From: G963662675 sp963676845
GTDB taxonomy: Bacteria > Bacteroidota > Bacteroidia > Bacteroidales > Prolixibacteraceae
DNA: 64,000 nt
Direction: 5' to 3'
Assembly (NCBI GenBank): GCA_963676845.2
Contig: CAXXKK010000023.1
Location: 141,323 to 205,322 of the forward strand
Part shown: positions 1-9,923 of the stretch, one piece after another
Position numbering within the stretch: position 1 is the first letter of the stretch
Layout of the letters: each line of letters begins with the position of its first letter
Notes under the pieces: model-generated
The model's input: only the letters and a program-made list of their open reading frames with translations
The model's database searches: none
What the model was told of the DNA's origin: nothing
Translations under genes and position numbers: made by a program

Positions 1-939
1 AATTCTTTTCGGCGGAAAATCTGAAGGTCTTCCATTTTTTCGCCAATACCAATGTATTTCACAGGTATTTTAAATTGATCGCTAATACCAATCACAACAC
101 CACCTTTAGCCGTACCATCTAATTTAGTAAGCGCCAATGCTGTAACTTCTGTTGCTTTGGTAAACTGCTTGGCTTGTTCAAAAGCATTCTGGCCTGTGGA
201 ACCATCAAGGATCAACAAAACTTCATTAGGAGCATCAGGAACAATTTTCTGCATCACCTTTTTGATTTTCGAAAGCTCGTTCATCAGGTTTATCTTGTTA
301 TGCAAACGACCTGCAGTATCAATAATAGCGACATCGGCTCCCATTTTTTTGGCCGATGCAATTGTATCATAAGCAACCGATGCCGGATCGGATCCCATTT
401 GTTGTTTAACGATAGGGACATCAACACGATCAGCCCAAATCTGAAGCTGATCAATTGCCGCTGCCCTAAATGTATCTGCAGCACCAAGAATTACCTTTTT
501 CCCTGATTTCTTGAAATTATGGGCCAACTTACCTATAGTAGTTGTTTTACCAACGCCATTAACACCCACAACCATAATCACAAACGGATCTTCACGTTCA
601 GGTAACTCAAAATCAGAAAACATCCTGCGTATTATTCTCTTCAAGCAAAGCGGCAATTTCCTCTTTTAGTATCTGGTTCAACTCATCCACGCCCATGTAT
701 TTATCCTGCTCTACTCGTTCTTCAATACGTTCGATGATCTTCACCGTGGTATCCACGCCAACATCAGATGTAATTAAAACCTCCTCCAAATTGTCAAGTA
801 CTTCATCATCAACTTTTGATTTACCAACAACTGCCCGACTCAGCTTTTTAAATACACTTTCTTTTGTTTTTGAAAGCCCCTGATCTAAACTCTTCTTTTT
901 TGCTTTGGAAAATGATCCGAAAAGACCCATAATGTTCAA
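1..939 (-). CDS. ftsY: Signal recognition particle receptor FtsY (partial at left edge, one frameshift)
   Basis: GTPase that docks the SRP-ribosome complex at the membrane. The N-terminal acidic/helical part reads from the ATG at 939 and stops early near 613. The NG GTPase domain continues without interruption in the next frame down to position 1: it contains GVNGVGKTTTIGKL (P-loop), DTFRAAA, DTAGR and TKLDGTAKGG, and runs off the window a few residues before the usual C-terminus. Removing one T from the run TTTT near 610 joins the two parts as ...NTQDVSDFELP..., which matches the family. FtsY is essential, so the break is probably a sequence error rather than a dead gene. Confidence 0.93.
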
Positions 940-1154
940 AATTTAAGACGCGCAATTTACAAAAATTAAGGGATAATAAGTCTTACACACAAGTAATAAG
1001 CTCACTTTTAAGATGAAAAATAAAATTATACTACTCACCAAAATATTTTCAGCAATTCTTCTGATGCAAACAATAGTTCATTCAATACATTAGACGTACA
1101 TATCCATATAAAAAACTGCAATTAAATATTACTTTTGCTGCAAACAAATTGGGA

Positions 1155-3142
1155 ATGCCTGAGAGGAAACCAGAATTATTATTACCTGCTGGAAATGCAG
1201 AATCTTTCCGCGCGGCCATACGTGGTGGTGCAGATGCCATTTACCTGGGCTTAAAGCAGTTTAACGCCCGTATCCGGGCCAATAATTTTTTTGACAATCA
1301 ACTACCAGCCTTACTAAAAGAAGCCAAAAATCATGGAGTAAAAATCTATGTAACTCTCAATACTGTTATCAAGAATACAGAACTTGAAAAACTTCTTGAC
1401 TTCCTGGCCTACCTCAACAAAGTAAAAGTTGATGCCATAATCATTCAGGACTGGGGCGTATATTACCTGACCAGAAAGTATTTCCCGAATCTGACGATCC
1501 ATGCCAGCACTCAAATGAGCAACCACAATTCTCAGGGAGTTGATTTTTCGTCAAAACTGGGAATAAAAAGAGTTGTACTTGCGAGGGAACTTACTTTGCC
1601 TGAGTTGAAAAAAATAGGTCATCATTCAGCCTGCGAACTTGAAGTTTTTATCCATGGAGCACTTTGCTACTCCATGTCCGGACAATGTTATTTTAGCAGT
1701 TACATCGGAGGACGTGGAGCAAATCGCGGACTTTGCAGTCAGTCTTGTCGCATGGTTTACAAAGACGCCAGTCAAAATAAATATATCTTCAACCTAAAAG
1801 ACAACCAACAAGTCAATAACCTAAACGAACTCTCAAAATCTGGAATTCATTCCTTGAAAGTTGAAGGAAGAATGAAATCTGCCGAATACGTTTACAGGGT
1901 TTCCCAAGCCTATCGTTTAGCACTGGATGAGCCATCCCGAAAAGATGAAGCAATTAATCTTTTGGAAATGGATTTCGGCAGAGAAAAGACAGGCTACTTT
2001 GCAGGCAAAGATATAAAAGATGCCATTGCCGAAAGCTCAAACACGGGGCTTTTAATTGGGAACATTATCCGTTCAAAACAGAATGAAATTGTTTTTTCCT
2101 CCTCCACAGAAATGAAAAATGGGGATCGGGTAAGAATTAAAAACTCGAGAAGTGACAAAACAATTTCTATAAAACTGGAAAATATTTGGGATGAAGGAGG
2201 AAGTTACTCTTTCATTTACGAAGGAAAAGAAAAACTTTTTCCCCGGAGATGAGGTTTTCTGGATTAGTAGAAAAACAGAATCTTTTCCTTCCCGACTTCT
2301 TAATGTACCAGCCCCAAAAATATTTGTCCCGGTAAAAGAAAAGAAAAAACATTCTCCAGCAGTTAACAATCCCGTCCCAAAAAAACCGACAAGAATTATT
2401 CATTCGCATTGATTCTGCTGATTGGTTAAAAACCATTTCGCTAAATGAAATTGATGGGTTAATTATTTCTCTCTCCAAGAATGAATTAAAGAACTTCAAC
2501 TTTAATCATCCTTCTATTCAGCAAAACAAGTATAAAATACATATTGAACTACCTAAGTTTATAGCTGAAGGACAAATTCAGGAGTGGTCAGATTTAATAG
2601 CAAACATTGAAAAGTCTGGAATACGAAACTTCTTTATCAGTCATTTATCACAGAAGTTATTTTTTAAATCCAATGTTCAGCTTAGCAGCAATGAGCAAGT
2701 TTATGTGTTCAACGACGCCTCAGCTTTTTTCATCAACCAACAAAAGCTAAAAAACTTTTGCTACCCGATAGAAAATGACCTAAAGAACCTTCAATCCATG
2801 CAGAACAAGCAGGGAATTGTTATTCTTCACTCTGTTCCGGAACTCTTTTATTCGAGAATGCCTGTAAAAGTTGAAGATGAAAAAAATCAGTTTAAAGATG
2901 ATTTCAACAAAAGCTACACACATACCGTAAAAGATGGCATGACCATCATCACCCCGGACAGGCCTGTCAATCTTTTTCATTATAAAGAACAACTTATAAA
3001 AGCAGGCTTTCGTAAATTTATGATCGATCTAAAACACACCAATCCAACAAAAAACAGCTTTAAGCAACTCATCATTCAATACAAAAAGAACCAACAGGCA
3101 CAACCGTCTTCAATTTTCAATTTTAAAAAAGGCTTGCAATAG
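1155..3142 (+). CDS. U32 peptidase family protein (RlhA/TrhP-like), two frameshifts
   Basis: Members of this family help install 5-hydroxycytidine or hydroxyuridine in RNA, or act as collagenase-like proteases; this one has the long form with a C-terminal extension. The N-terminal part has the U32 signature region: LLLPAGNAESFRAAIRGGAD near the start, then HGALCYSMSGQCYFSS and the Cys-rich GLCSQSCR, and LKVEGRMKS. The ATG at 1155 is chosen over the TTG at 1149. The frame changes near 2240 (runs of A, T and C) and again near 2390 (a run of seven A), and protein of consistent character continues to 3142. A good -7 element TACTTTTG lies at 1130-1137. Both breaks are in homopolymers, so a sequence error is likely. 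Confidence 0.85.
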
Positions 3143-3330
3143 ATACTCGATTCTCAACAGATTTTCAATTATTATTCTGTTCAAAAAAACAATCATTTTG
3201 CTTAAACATGTTATAAAGGATTGTTTTTTAACATCAATAAAATCAAGTATTCTAGAACATTTTAGTAGGTATGATTATAATGTGATTTGTAGATTTGTTT
3301 ATAAGCGATTATCACATAATTATTGATCTT

Positions 3331-4050
3331 ATGAAAGAATTCTTGACCCACTACATTAAAACAGAAGAAAACAAACAATTTCCGAACAAATACCCAGGAC
3401 CTGTTATTATGATTTCAAGGGAATGTGGTTGTTCTGCAAAACGAATTGCAACTAAGCTGTCTAAAATTCTAACTGGTTACAGTTATCATTCAGATACAAA
3501 AACAGACCACGAGTGGAAATGGGTAAGTAAAGAAATCATTGAAGCTGCAGCCATAGAGCTGGAAATGGATCCGCACAAAGTAAAAGATGTTTTTTCTTTC
3601 AGAGGCTAAAATAAATATTCACGATGTTACAACTGCATTCTCGACAGATAAAGTATATGATGCCGATGACCAAAAAGTAATTGATACCGTCAGAAAGATT
3701 ATTCATAAAATAGCTGAACAGGAAATTACATTATTGTAGGACGAGCAGCAGGCATGATAGCTCAAGACGTATCAAGGAAAATAAGTATTAAGCTACAAGC
3801 ACCTTTGGATTGGCGCATACACAGAATTATGCAAATAAGCAATATGTCTTATGATGATGCCCAGGCTTATGTATTGGAGATTGACCGTCAACGTGACCTG
3901 TTCATAGAACACGTAGCAGGCAGAAAAACAAACGCTAACGATTATGACATCATATTCAATTATTCAACAATGAACGATGACTACATTGTTGATGCAATTG
4001 TGAATGTGATGAAAAACAAACACTTTTTAGCAGAAGAAGAAGAAAACTAA
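3331..4050 (+). CDS. Cytidylate kinase-like family protein, two compensating frameshifts
   Basis: Nucleoside-monophosphate-kinase fold protein of the cytidylate kinase-like type common in Bacteroidota; its substrate is not certain. The start at 3331 gives MKEFLTHYIK. PVIMISRECGCSAKRIATKLS is the phosphate-binding region, followed by WKWVSKEIIEAAA and, in the last third, YIIVGRAAG, LQAPLDWRIHRI and DRQRDLFIEHV. The reading frame shifts near 3590 (a T run) and returns near 3720, so the first and last parts are in the same frame. A terminator-like hairpin follows at 4083-4113. Confidence 0.8.
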
Positions 4051-4082
4051 TCTCTCGAATTAATAAAAGTCAATAAAAAGGA

Positions 4083-4113
4083 AAAGCCGACTGTGTGTGA
4101 AGCAGTCGGCTTT
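4083..4113. terminator. Hairpin terminator between the kinase-like gene and rplI
   Basis: AAAGCCGACTG (4083-4093) pairs perfectly with CAGTCGGCTTT (4103-4113) around a 9-nt loop. It lies between convergent genes and could serve both strands. Confidence 0.85.
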
Positions 4114-4159
4114 ATTGTGTTTGAAAAAAACGTTTGATTCGGTGTGTGAATACTAATAA

Positions 4160-4606
4160 TTATTCAGAAACAACTTCGAAATCGAAATCAACATACACTT
4201 CTTTGTGCAATTTAATTTTTGCAGTGTACTTACCGATTTCTTTAATGCTGTCTTCTTTAATATTGATTTGTTTACGTTCAATTTCGAATCCTAATTTTGC
4301 AATAGCTTCTGCTAATTGGATTGAATTTACTGAACCAAAAATCTTACCAGAAGAACTTGTTTTAGCGCCAATAGTAACTGACATACCTTCCATTTTAGCA
4401 GCCAAAGCCTGAGCTTCTTCAACAAGTTTTGCTTCTTTATGCGCACGTTGCTTTGTATTCTCAGCCAATATTTTTTTAGCTGACTCATTTGCAACGATTG
4501 CCATTTTTTGGGGAATAAGGTAGTTACGTCCGTAACCATCTTTTACACTTATGATTTCGTCTTTGCTCCCCAGGTTTTGAATATCTTGTAATAAAATAAC
4601 TTCCAT
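4160..4606 (-). CDS. rplI: 50S ribosomal protein L9
   Basis: Large-subunit protein binding 23S rRNA near the L1 stalk. The 148-residue length is normal. The N-terminal domain begins MEVILLQDIQNLGSKDEIISVKDGYGRNYLIPQ, with the conserved GYGRNYLIP, followed by the long connecting helix and the C-terminal domain. It is the last gene of rpsF-rpsR-rplI, 16 bases after rpsR. Confidence 0.98.
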   Translation of the reverse strand: MEVILLQDIQNLGSKDEIISVKDGYGRNYLIPQKMAIVANESAKKILAENTKQRAHKEAKLVEEAQALAAKMEGMSVTIGAKTSSSGKIFGSVNSIQLAEAIAKLGFEIERKQINIKEDSIKEIGKYTAKIKLHKEVYVDFDFEVVSE

Positions 4607-4622
4607 CTTTCTTTACTTTTTA

Positions 4623-4892
4623 TTATTTCATCATATCTGTAACGAAGGGCAACAATGCCAAATGACGAGCTCTTTTTACTGCCTTAGCCACTTTACGTTG
4701 GTATTTCAATGAAGTACCTGTAATACGACGTGGTAAAATACGGCCTTGCTCGTTCAAGAATTTTTTCAAGAATTCTGGATCTTTATAATCCACATACTTG
4801 ATTTTGTTCTTTTTGAAACGACAGTATTTTTTCTTTTTGATCTCAACTGATGGTGGAGTTAAATATCTGATTTCTCCTTGATTGTTAGCCAT
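4623..4892 (-). CDS. rpsR: 30S ribosomal protein S18
   Basis: Small-subunit protein that pairs with S6. It is 89 residues and has the family core KYVDYKDPEFLKKFLNEQGRI-LPRRITGTSLKYQRKVAKAVKRARHLALLPF. The upstream gene rpsF ends within about 4 bases; the GGAGGAC just before this start lies inside the rpsF C-terminal codons. A Shine-Dalgarno of this strength is unusual in Bacteroidota. Confidence 0.98.
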   Translation of the reverse strand: MANNQGEIRYLTPPSVEIKKKKYCRFKKNKIKYVDYKDPEFLKKFLNEQGRILPRRITGTSLKYQRKVAKAVKRARHLALLPFVTDMMK

Positions 4893-4895
4893 AAA

Positions 4896-5251
4896 TTAGT
4901 CCTCCTTTTCAGCTTTTGCTTTTAAATTATTTCTTCTTTTTTTCACTGTACTCGATCGCATATTTGTCCATCTTAAAAGTTAAGAAACGAATAATGCGTT
5001 CGTCACGACCGGTACTGAAGTTCCAACGCGCTAATGAATTCTGGTTCAGCTTTGAACTCAAACAAGTTGTAAAATCCTGTACTTTTTTTCTGAATGGGAT
5101 AAGCTAATTTACGCAATCCCCAGTTCTCTTCATTGACAATTTCGCCACCTGCTTCGGTGATGATGTCTCTGAACTTACTTACCGCTTCCTTCATCTGACC
5201 TTCAGACAAAACGGGAGTTGCAATGAAAACGGTTTCATACTGGTTTTTCAT
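4896..5251 (-). CDS. rpsF: 30S ribosomal protein S6 (frameshifted in this sequence)
   Basis: Binds the central domain of 16S rRNA with S18. The first 82 residues (MKNQYETVFIATPVLSEGQ...) end at a stop near 5003. The next frame continues with RDERIIRFLTFKMDKYAIEYSEK, which is the rest of the S6 fold. The tail then reads either to a stop at 4927-4929 or, after removal of one A from a run of seven, to the stop at 4896-4898. An essential gene with breaks of this kind indicates sequence error. Confidence 0.9.
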
Positions 5252-5304
5252 AAAACATCTAATTTATTAAACATTAAAATTTTAGTCCCTACAAATAGGA
5301 CGCG

Positions 5305-5335
5305 CAAAAATAGGAATTATTTGCTTTTATGCAAA
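5305..5335 (-). promoter_or_regulatory. Bacteroidota-type promoter of rpsF-rpsR-rplI
   Basis: Read on the minus strand, TTTG (5332-5335) is followed by 19 bases and TATTTTTG (5305-5312). This is the known primary sigma consensus for Bacteroidota (TTTG, 17-23 bases, TAnnTTTG). It lies about 55 bases before the rpsF start. Confidence 0.8.
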
Positions 5336-5418
5336 AGGTTAAAGTCCTTATTTTAAAAGAAGTTGTGACATTTTCAATCTTCACATTGTTATTCTCAAAT
5401 ACACATGCACAACGGTGA
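5329..5418 (+). other. Possible signal-peptide remnant, 29 codons
   Basis: An ATG at 5329 opens a 29-codon frame with two lysines, a hydrophobic stretch and a final Ala-Gln-Arg, which resembles an exported protein cut off just after its signal peptide. Nothing after the stop continues a protein. The rest of 5252-5575 holds only the rpsF promoter and AT-rich DNA. Chance is a fair alternative. Confidence 0.25.
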
Positions 5419-5575
5419 TCCTACTATTCAAAAAAATCCTCAATTAATATTGAATGCAGATTCAAGGATTTATCAGCTATTCAACACAAATTATTATATT
5501 ATCTAATATGTTTTTGATAAAACCACGAAAAACAACTATGTTTATAGTTCAAAAAAATTCATATAAAGATCACCC

Positions 5576-6746
5576 ATGAACGGATTAAGAAAATTACAAC
5601 TTTCACAAAGCCTTAAACTTGCTTTAATTATCACACTATTGGCAACATCCTCATGTAAAAATAATGAGAAACGAGATCCAAACGCTTATTATGCAACTAT
5701 AGAAAAAGTAAATAATCATGAAGTTATTGTTTGTGATGTTGGGAAAATGCATCGAAAAAATAAGAGTCCCTCTCAGTAGCTTAGTCGAAGATTGTGAAGT
5801 AATATTTCCCGAAACAACAGAGCAATCTTTATATCCCAATGTTAGACAAGCAACAGTTAGTGAAAATTATATTGGCATTGTTAGTATTAACTCCCCTGCT
5901 AAACTCTTTAAAAAAGATGGTAGTTATTTATTCGATATAGGACGAATTGGCAGGGGGCCAGGAGAATATTCTAATTTGAATGGGATACAAATTGCTGAAG
6001 AATTAAATAGAATTTACCTTACTCCCCTTTTCAATGCTGAAAAGATACTGGTTTATGATTTACAAGGCAATCATAAAGAAGATATTCCACTGGTTTTTAG
6101 CCCTCAGACCAAATGCAAAGTAAATATTTCAGGAGATACTGTGACTGTCTTTTCAATGCCTTTTGACAAAGAAATCCCTGTTGCTTACCAACAAACAGTA
6201 AGCGGTAAACTAATCCAAAAATTACCGTTGATTAAAGAATTGATTTCAAAAGCTGACTTTAGTGGTGAAGTATTTAGTTCGCATAGTCCATCAAATGACT
6301 TCCAAATAGTAGCAAAAGATACATTATTTCATTACAACACCAGACAAAATATCTTAAAACCTAAGATTGTCTTCAATTATTCTGGCGAACGAATTGGATC
6401 TACGATAAGAGAATTACCTCTTTACTTTTTCGGAACTGCATATATAGAAAAGAACCAATATGAAACTGAAAAACTATCTGTAATTGTCAACAAAGAATCC
6501 CTAAAGACAAGTACCTACGAACTAGTAAATGACTTTTTCGGAAGACTAACATGTGATTTATACACTAGCAACCAAGGTGTATTTATAGATTCAAAATCAG
6601 CATTCGAATTGATTGATGAGATAAAGCAAATTCTACAGGAAAGTAAGATAGATAAACCAATGAAGCAAAAGCTTGAAAACATTCTAAACCAACTCCATGA
6701 AAACGATAACGACATTTTATTTATTGGAAAATTAAAAACAGAATGA
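5576..6746 (+). CDS. Lipoprotein with 6-bladed beta-propeller domain, one frameshift
   Basis: The first ORF has a signal peptide with lipobox-like LLATSSC (Cys near residue 27), so export and lipid anchoring are expected. It stops at 5779. The continuing frame (from about 5755 to 6746) has the features of the 6-bladed propeller family frequent in Bacteroidota: VSENYIGIVSINSPAKLFKKDGSYLFDIGRIGRGPGEYSN, then YLTPLFNAEKILVYDLQGN. The join is at the A-rich run near 5755-5760. Function is unknown; relatives often sit beside peptide or radical SAM natural-product genes, but this one lies outside the left island border. Confidence 0.7.
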
Positions 6747-6844
6747 AGACAATTAATAAGAAATTTTATAATACAACAACGAATTACGCCTATTGAACAT
6801 AGACATAAAAAAACTTTTACTTAGCATTACTATATCATCTACAC

Positions 6845-6945
6845 ACTTGAAGCTTCATTCAAATGTTCCTATTTTTTGTTTTTGCATTTCAAGATTAGAA
6901 AAGCCTCCCCAAACTCTGAAGCACTAATTATTGATTTAACACTAA
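6845..6945 (+). repeat. Decayed copy of the promoter and 5' end of the HAD gene at 30596
   Basis: TTGAAGCTTCATT at 6847 is followed by AATGTTCCTATTTTT, AAGATTA, GAAAA and CTGAAGCACTAATTATTGATTT, in the same order as 30546-30651, where they form the promoter and first 19 codons of the HAD gene. The left copy has small indels and in-frame stops, so it is not a gene. It marks the left edge of the natural-product island; the intact right copy marks the right edge. Confidence 0.7.
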
Positions 6946-6947
6946 GT

Positions 6948-7661
6948 TTAGTTACCTATATTAAACAAATTCTGGTTATATTTCTTATTAAATTTACTAA
7001 CCTGTTCTATTGTTTTTTCATTATATTCTCCTTGTTCTAGACTATTCAAAGTTGTTCCACCCAAGTGCTTTACAATTGAGGTTGGTATTACAACAGGAGT
7101 AATACTCGCTGTTTTTAATTGCTCAACAACTGCATTGTCTGCACACCAAAAAGGAAAATCTTCATCAAAACCACCAATCTTCTCCCATAGTTCTCTTTTC
7201 ATTACAAAACACCAGCCTGAAAAATGCATATGGATATTATAACCAAATTGTGGGGTTATAAAACCTTTTAATAATGGATTTTTAGGACTGGCAGGTGACA
7301 ATACGTCACTTAAATGTTGATTTTTCATCAACTCAGTAAACCACCCCGGCTTAAATACAAGATCATTATTGGCAATACAAATCCATGGTGCCGATCCCAA
7401 AGTAGCACCATGATTTGCAAACTCGTTGAAGTTAAACTCATCTGTACGATATATTGTTTTTGCACCTTCATACATTACATCTGCTTGTTCCTCAACAATT
7501 ATATTAAAAGCACCCTCATCCTCCGAACGCAAAATACTATTAACTGCAAATTGAGTCATATTCCGGTATTCTTCAGATTTTGCATATGAAAGAAATACTA
7601 CATCACATAAGTAAGCAAAAGATCTTTGCCGACTACTATCACATTCAAATTCACGTATCAT
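6948..7661 (-). CDS. Family 2 glycosyltransferase
   Basis: 237-residue GT-A fold enzyme expected to move a sugar from a nucleotide donor. VVFLSYAKSEEYRNMTQFAVNSIL is the N-terminal nucleotide-binding strand-helix. WICIANNDLVFKPGW (about 93-107) holds the metal-binding Asp, and GGFDEDFPFWCADNA (about 167-181) the acceptor-side acidic region. It is divergent from the rest of the island and is the first intact gene inside the left repeat. The acceptor is unknown; a modified peptide is a guess from context. Confidence 0.8.
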   Translation of the reverse strand: MIREFECDSSRQRSFAYLCDVVFLSYAKSEEYRNMTQFAVNSILRSEDEGAFNIIVEEQADVMYEGAKTIYRTDEFNFNEFANHGATLGSAPWICIANNDLVFKPGWFTELMKNQHLSDVLSPASPKNPLLKGFITPQFGYNIHMHFSGWCFVMKRELWEKIGGFDEDFPFWCADNAVVEQLKTASITPVVIPTSIVKHLGGTTLNSLEQGEYNEKTIEQVSKFNKKYNQNLFNIGN

Positions 7662-7897
7662 TATTTATTTTCAAACATTTAAAAACAATATAAATATATA
7701 TTATATTGTTTACATTTAAACCAAAAGGTAACCCACCACCTTGATTGTTATACAACATGTATGTAAAAAAACAATCAGACTACATATAATAATCAAACAC
7801 ATAGACCACATATCCTCCTAAAGTATTTTTCAACATATTCATTGTTCTAATTATTTACCATATTTTACACTCGACTAAACCTCAATAAAGCTACACA

Positions 7898-8949
7898 ATG
7901 AAAACTAAAATAACTCCTAACATAGAATATATTAACAATACACTCATCCTTAACACCAGCTTTATTGACAACATCGGCCTTATGCATGGTAAAATGGGCA
8001 TTTGCATCTATTTCTATCATTTAGCCCATAAAACGAGAAATAAAACATACGAAAATTACGCCGGAGAACTGATTGATGAAATTTATGAAGAAATAAACAC
8101 AAATACTCCTCTAGATTTTGAAAATGGATTAGCAGGTATCGGTTGGGGAATTGAATACTTAGTGCAAAATAAATTTATTGACGCAGATACAGATGACATA
8201 TTGGCTGAGCTTGATGAGATGTTGTATAAAAAGTCATTAAATTCACAAGTGAATGATATCAGCCTGTTAACAGGGATGATTGGCTTAGGTACTTATTTTT
8301 TAATGCGTTTTAAAAACTCAAATTCATCAGACAATAAGACACCTAAAAGAAACTTAAAGCATTACCTCATTTTATTAATTGATTCAACTGAAAGGATGCT
8401 AACTGATAACTCAAATATATTAAAAGAACCGAAAGCCTTTGATATTACATGGGATTATCCAGTTTTACTATTGTTCTTGGCAAATCTTCATTCATTAAAT
8501 ATTTACAATCATAAAGTTGAAATAATTATCAATAAACTAATAGTCCAATCGCAAGAGATAAATGATTTTCCCAAACTATTTAGCAACCATTTATTTCTTG
8601 CATATGCTTTATCAAAAGTTTATGAATTCTATCATTTACCAATAATTAATAATTTATCAACTAAGTTATTTGAGTCAGTTAATCTAAATGCAATATATCT
8701 AGAAATTCATACTAACAATTCAATTCGTTATGGCAAATCAGGAATTACTTTAATCACAAAAAAAATTCCAGAGTACGTAGAACAGTGGGATATGCTCAAA
8801 TATGATTCTTCTTTTACAGATAAAATTCTCATATCAAAAGACAATACCAATTACGGAATACTCGAAGGTCTAACAGGAGCTCTTCTAACAAGCTGATCAT
8901 ATTGTCATTCAAAGACAGGTGCAATAATTACAGTGTTATGCGTTTTTAA
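7898..8949 (+). CDS. LanC-like protein lacking the zinc ligands
   Basis: The (alpha/alpha) barrel repeats of the LanC family are recognisable: IGLMHGKMGICIYFYHLA near residue 28, ENGLAGIGWGIEYLVQNKFI near 75, LLTGMIGLGTYFLM near 126, and YGILEGLTGALL at the end. The Trp-Cys-His-Gly and Cys-His-Gly zinc motifs of active LanC are absent; the protein has one Cys only, in the first repeat. The continuous ORF stops at 8896 (332 aa), but another frame continues with LIILSFKDRCNNYSVMRF to 8949, matching the C-terminus of the LanC at 13983, so one base is probably missing near 8890. Likely a non-catalytic partner. Confidence 0.7.
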
Positions 8950-9338
8950 AACACTATTTATAACATGGATCATAATATGAGCCAAAATTTATATCAAAAA
9001 ATATTCTTTTATTCATATTTTAAATTATATTTGTATCTATCGAGAAGTATTATCAAAATTACATCTCATTTTTGTCAAAGCATTTGCTAACTGACCACCC
9101 TTTGGTATGCTTTCAAGTACAATCCGCATTATGACGATTTGTTAGATTTAATATTTACTGCATCAAAATGCATTAATAAATATCTTAATGTTACTTTCTG
9201 AAGGAATTGTCTAAAAAAGATACTGAAAAACAAAAAATGCCTCAACCAAAGGATTATAAGCATATGCGCCTAACAGCATACTACTGTATTTATTAATTCT
9301 CTGAACTAATCATCCTTAATAGCACAAACAAAAAGAGT
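8950..9338. other. AT-rich leader region before the nusG-like gene
   Basis: About 390 bases without a credible gene. No GG-type precursor or tRNA was seen. It would be the natural place for the island operon promoter and leader recognised by the antiterminator, but no strong TAnnTTTG pair stands out. Confidence 0.4.
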
Positions 9339-9872
9339 ATGAATATTTCAAAAGTGAAATGCTTAAACACACCAACAATAGAAAAAAAATGGTATGTCTT
9401 TTATCTTCATCCACGTTCAGAAAAGATTGTTTATGAAGATCTTTTTAAAAAAAAATATGAGGTATTTCTCCCGGTTATACAAACCGTAAGAATATGGAAA
9501 AATCGTCAAAAGAAGAATCTAGAAGTACCTCTTTTCTCTGGATACATATTTGTCAAAGCATTCCCCTCTGATTTGTATAATATAAAATGTTGTCCCAGAG
9601 TCGTTACTTATATCCATTGTTCTGGTAAACCTTCAACTATTCCTTCTAAAGATATTGAAGGAATTAAAAAGATGTTGAATTTAGATCAGAAAATTTCAAT
9701 TGAAACAATTTATGAAAAAGGAGAAAAAGTCAAAATCACATCTGGCCCTTTAGCTGGTCAAGAAGGAATATTGTGTGAACGAAATGGAAAAACTCGATTT
9801 GGCATACAACTGAAAGAGATTAATCATACTGCATATGTTGACATTTGTACGTCAGATTTAGAAAAAGTGTGA
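9339..9872 (+). CDS. UpxY/NusG-like transcription antiterminator
   Basis: 177-residue NusG paralog. The NGN domain is residues 17-110 (KKWYVFYLHPRSEKIVYEDL, then FLPVIQTVRIWKNRQKKNLEVPLFSGYIFVK), and the KOW motif is near 128-150 (GEKVKITSGPLAGQEGILCERNGKTRFGIQL). UpxY relatives bind RNA polymerase in the 5' leader of long operons and stop premature termination, mostly in capsule loci. Here it is placed immediately before the YcaO/rSAM/LanB gene string, so it probably lets that operon be read through. It is not the housekeeping nusG. Confidence 0.88.
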   Translation: MNISKVKCLNTPTIEKKWYVFYLHPRSEKIVYEDLFKKKYEVFLPVIQTVRIWKNRQKKNLEVPLFSGYIFVKAFPSDLYNIKCCPRVVTYIHCSGKPSTIPSKDIEGIKKMLNLDQKISIETIYEKGEKVKITSGPLAGQEGILCERNGKTRFGIQLKEINHTAYVDICTSDLEKV

Positions 9873-9923
9873 TACAGCTTCATCCTCACAGAGGATTCAT
9901 CAGTAAAATTTTAAAATTGTCGT

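Noticed and set aside
5252..5330. S6:S18-binding leader RNA of rpsF
   Set aside because: The short leader after the promoter shows no clear CCG-containing hairpin of that motif.
8950..9338. Possible second lanthipeptide precursor in gene-free island stretches (also 13644-13982, 17571-17806, 25577-26020)
   Set aside because: Scanned for short frames with a Gly-Gly leader and Cys/Ser/Thr core; none was convincing.
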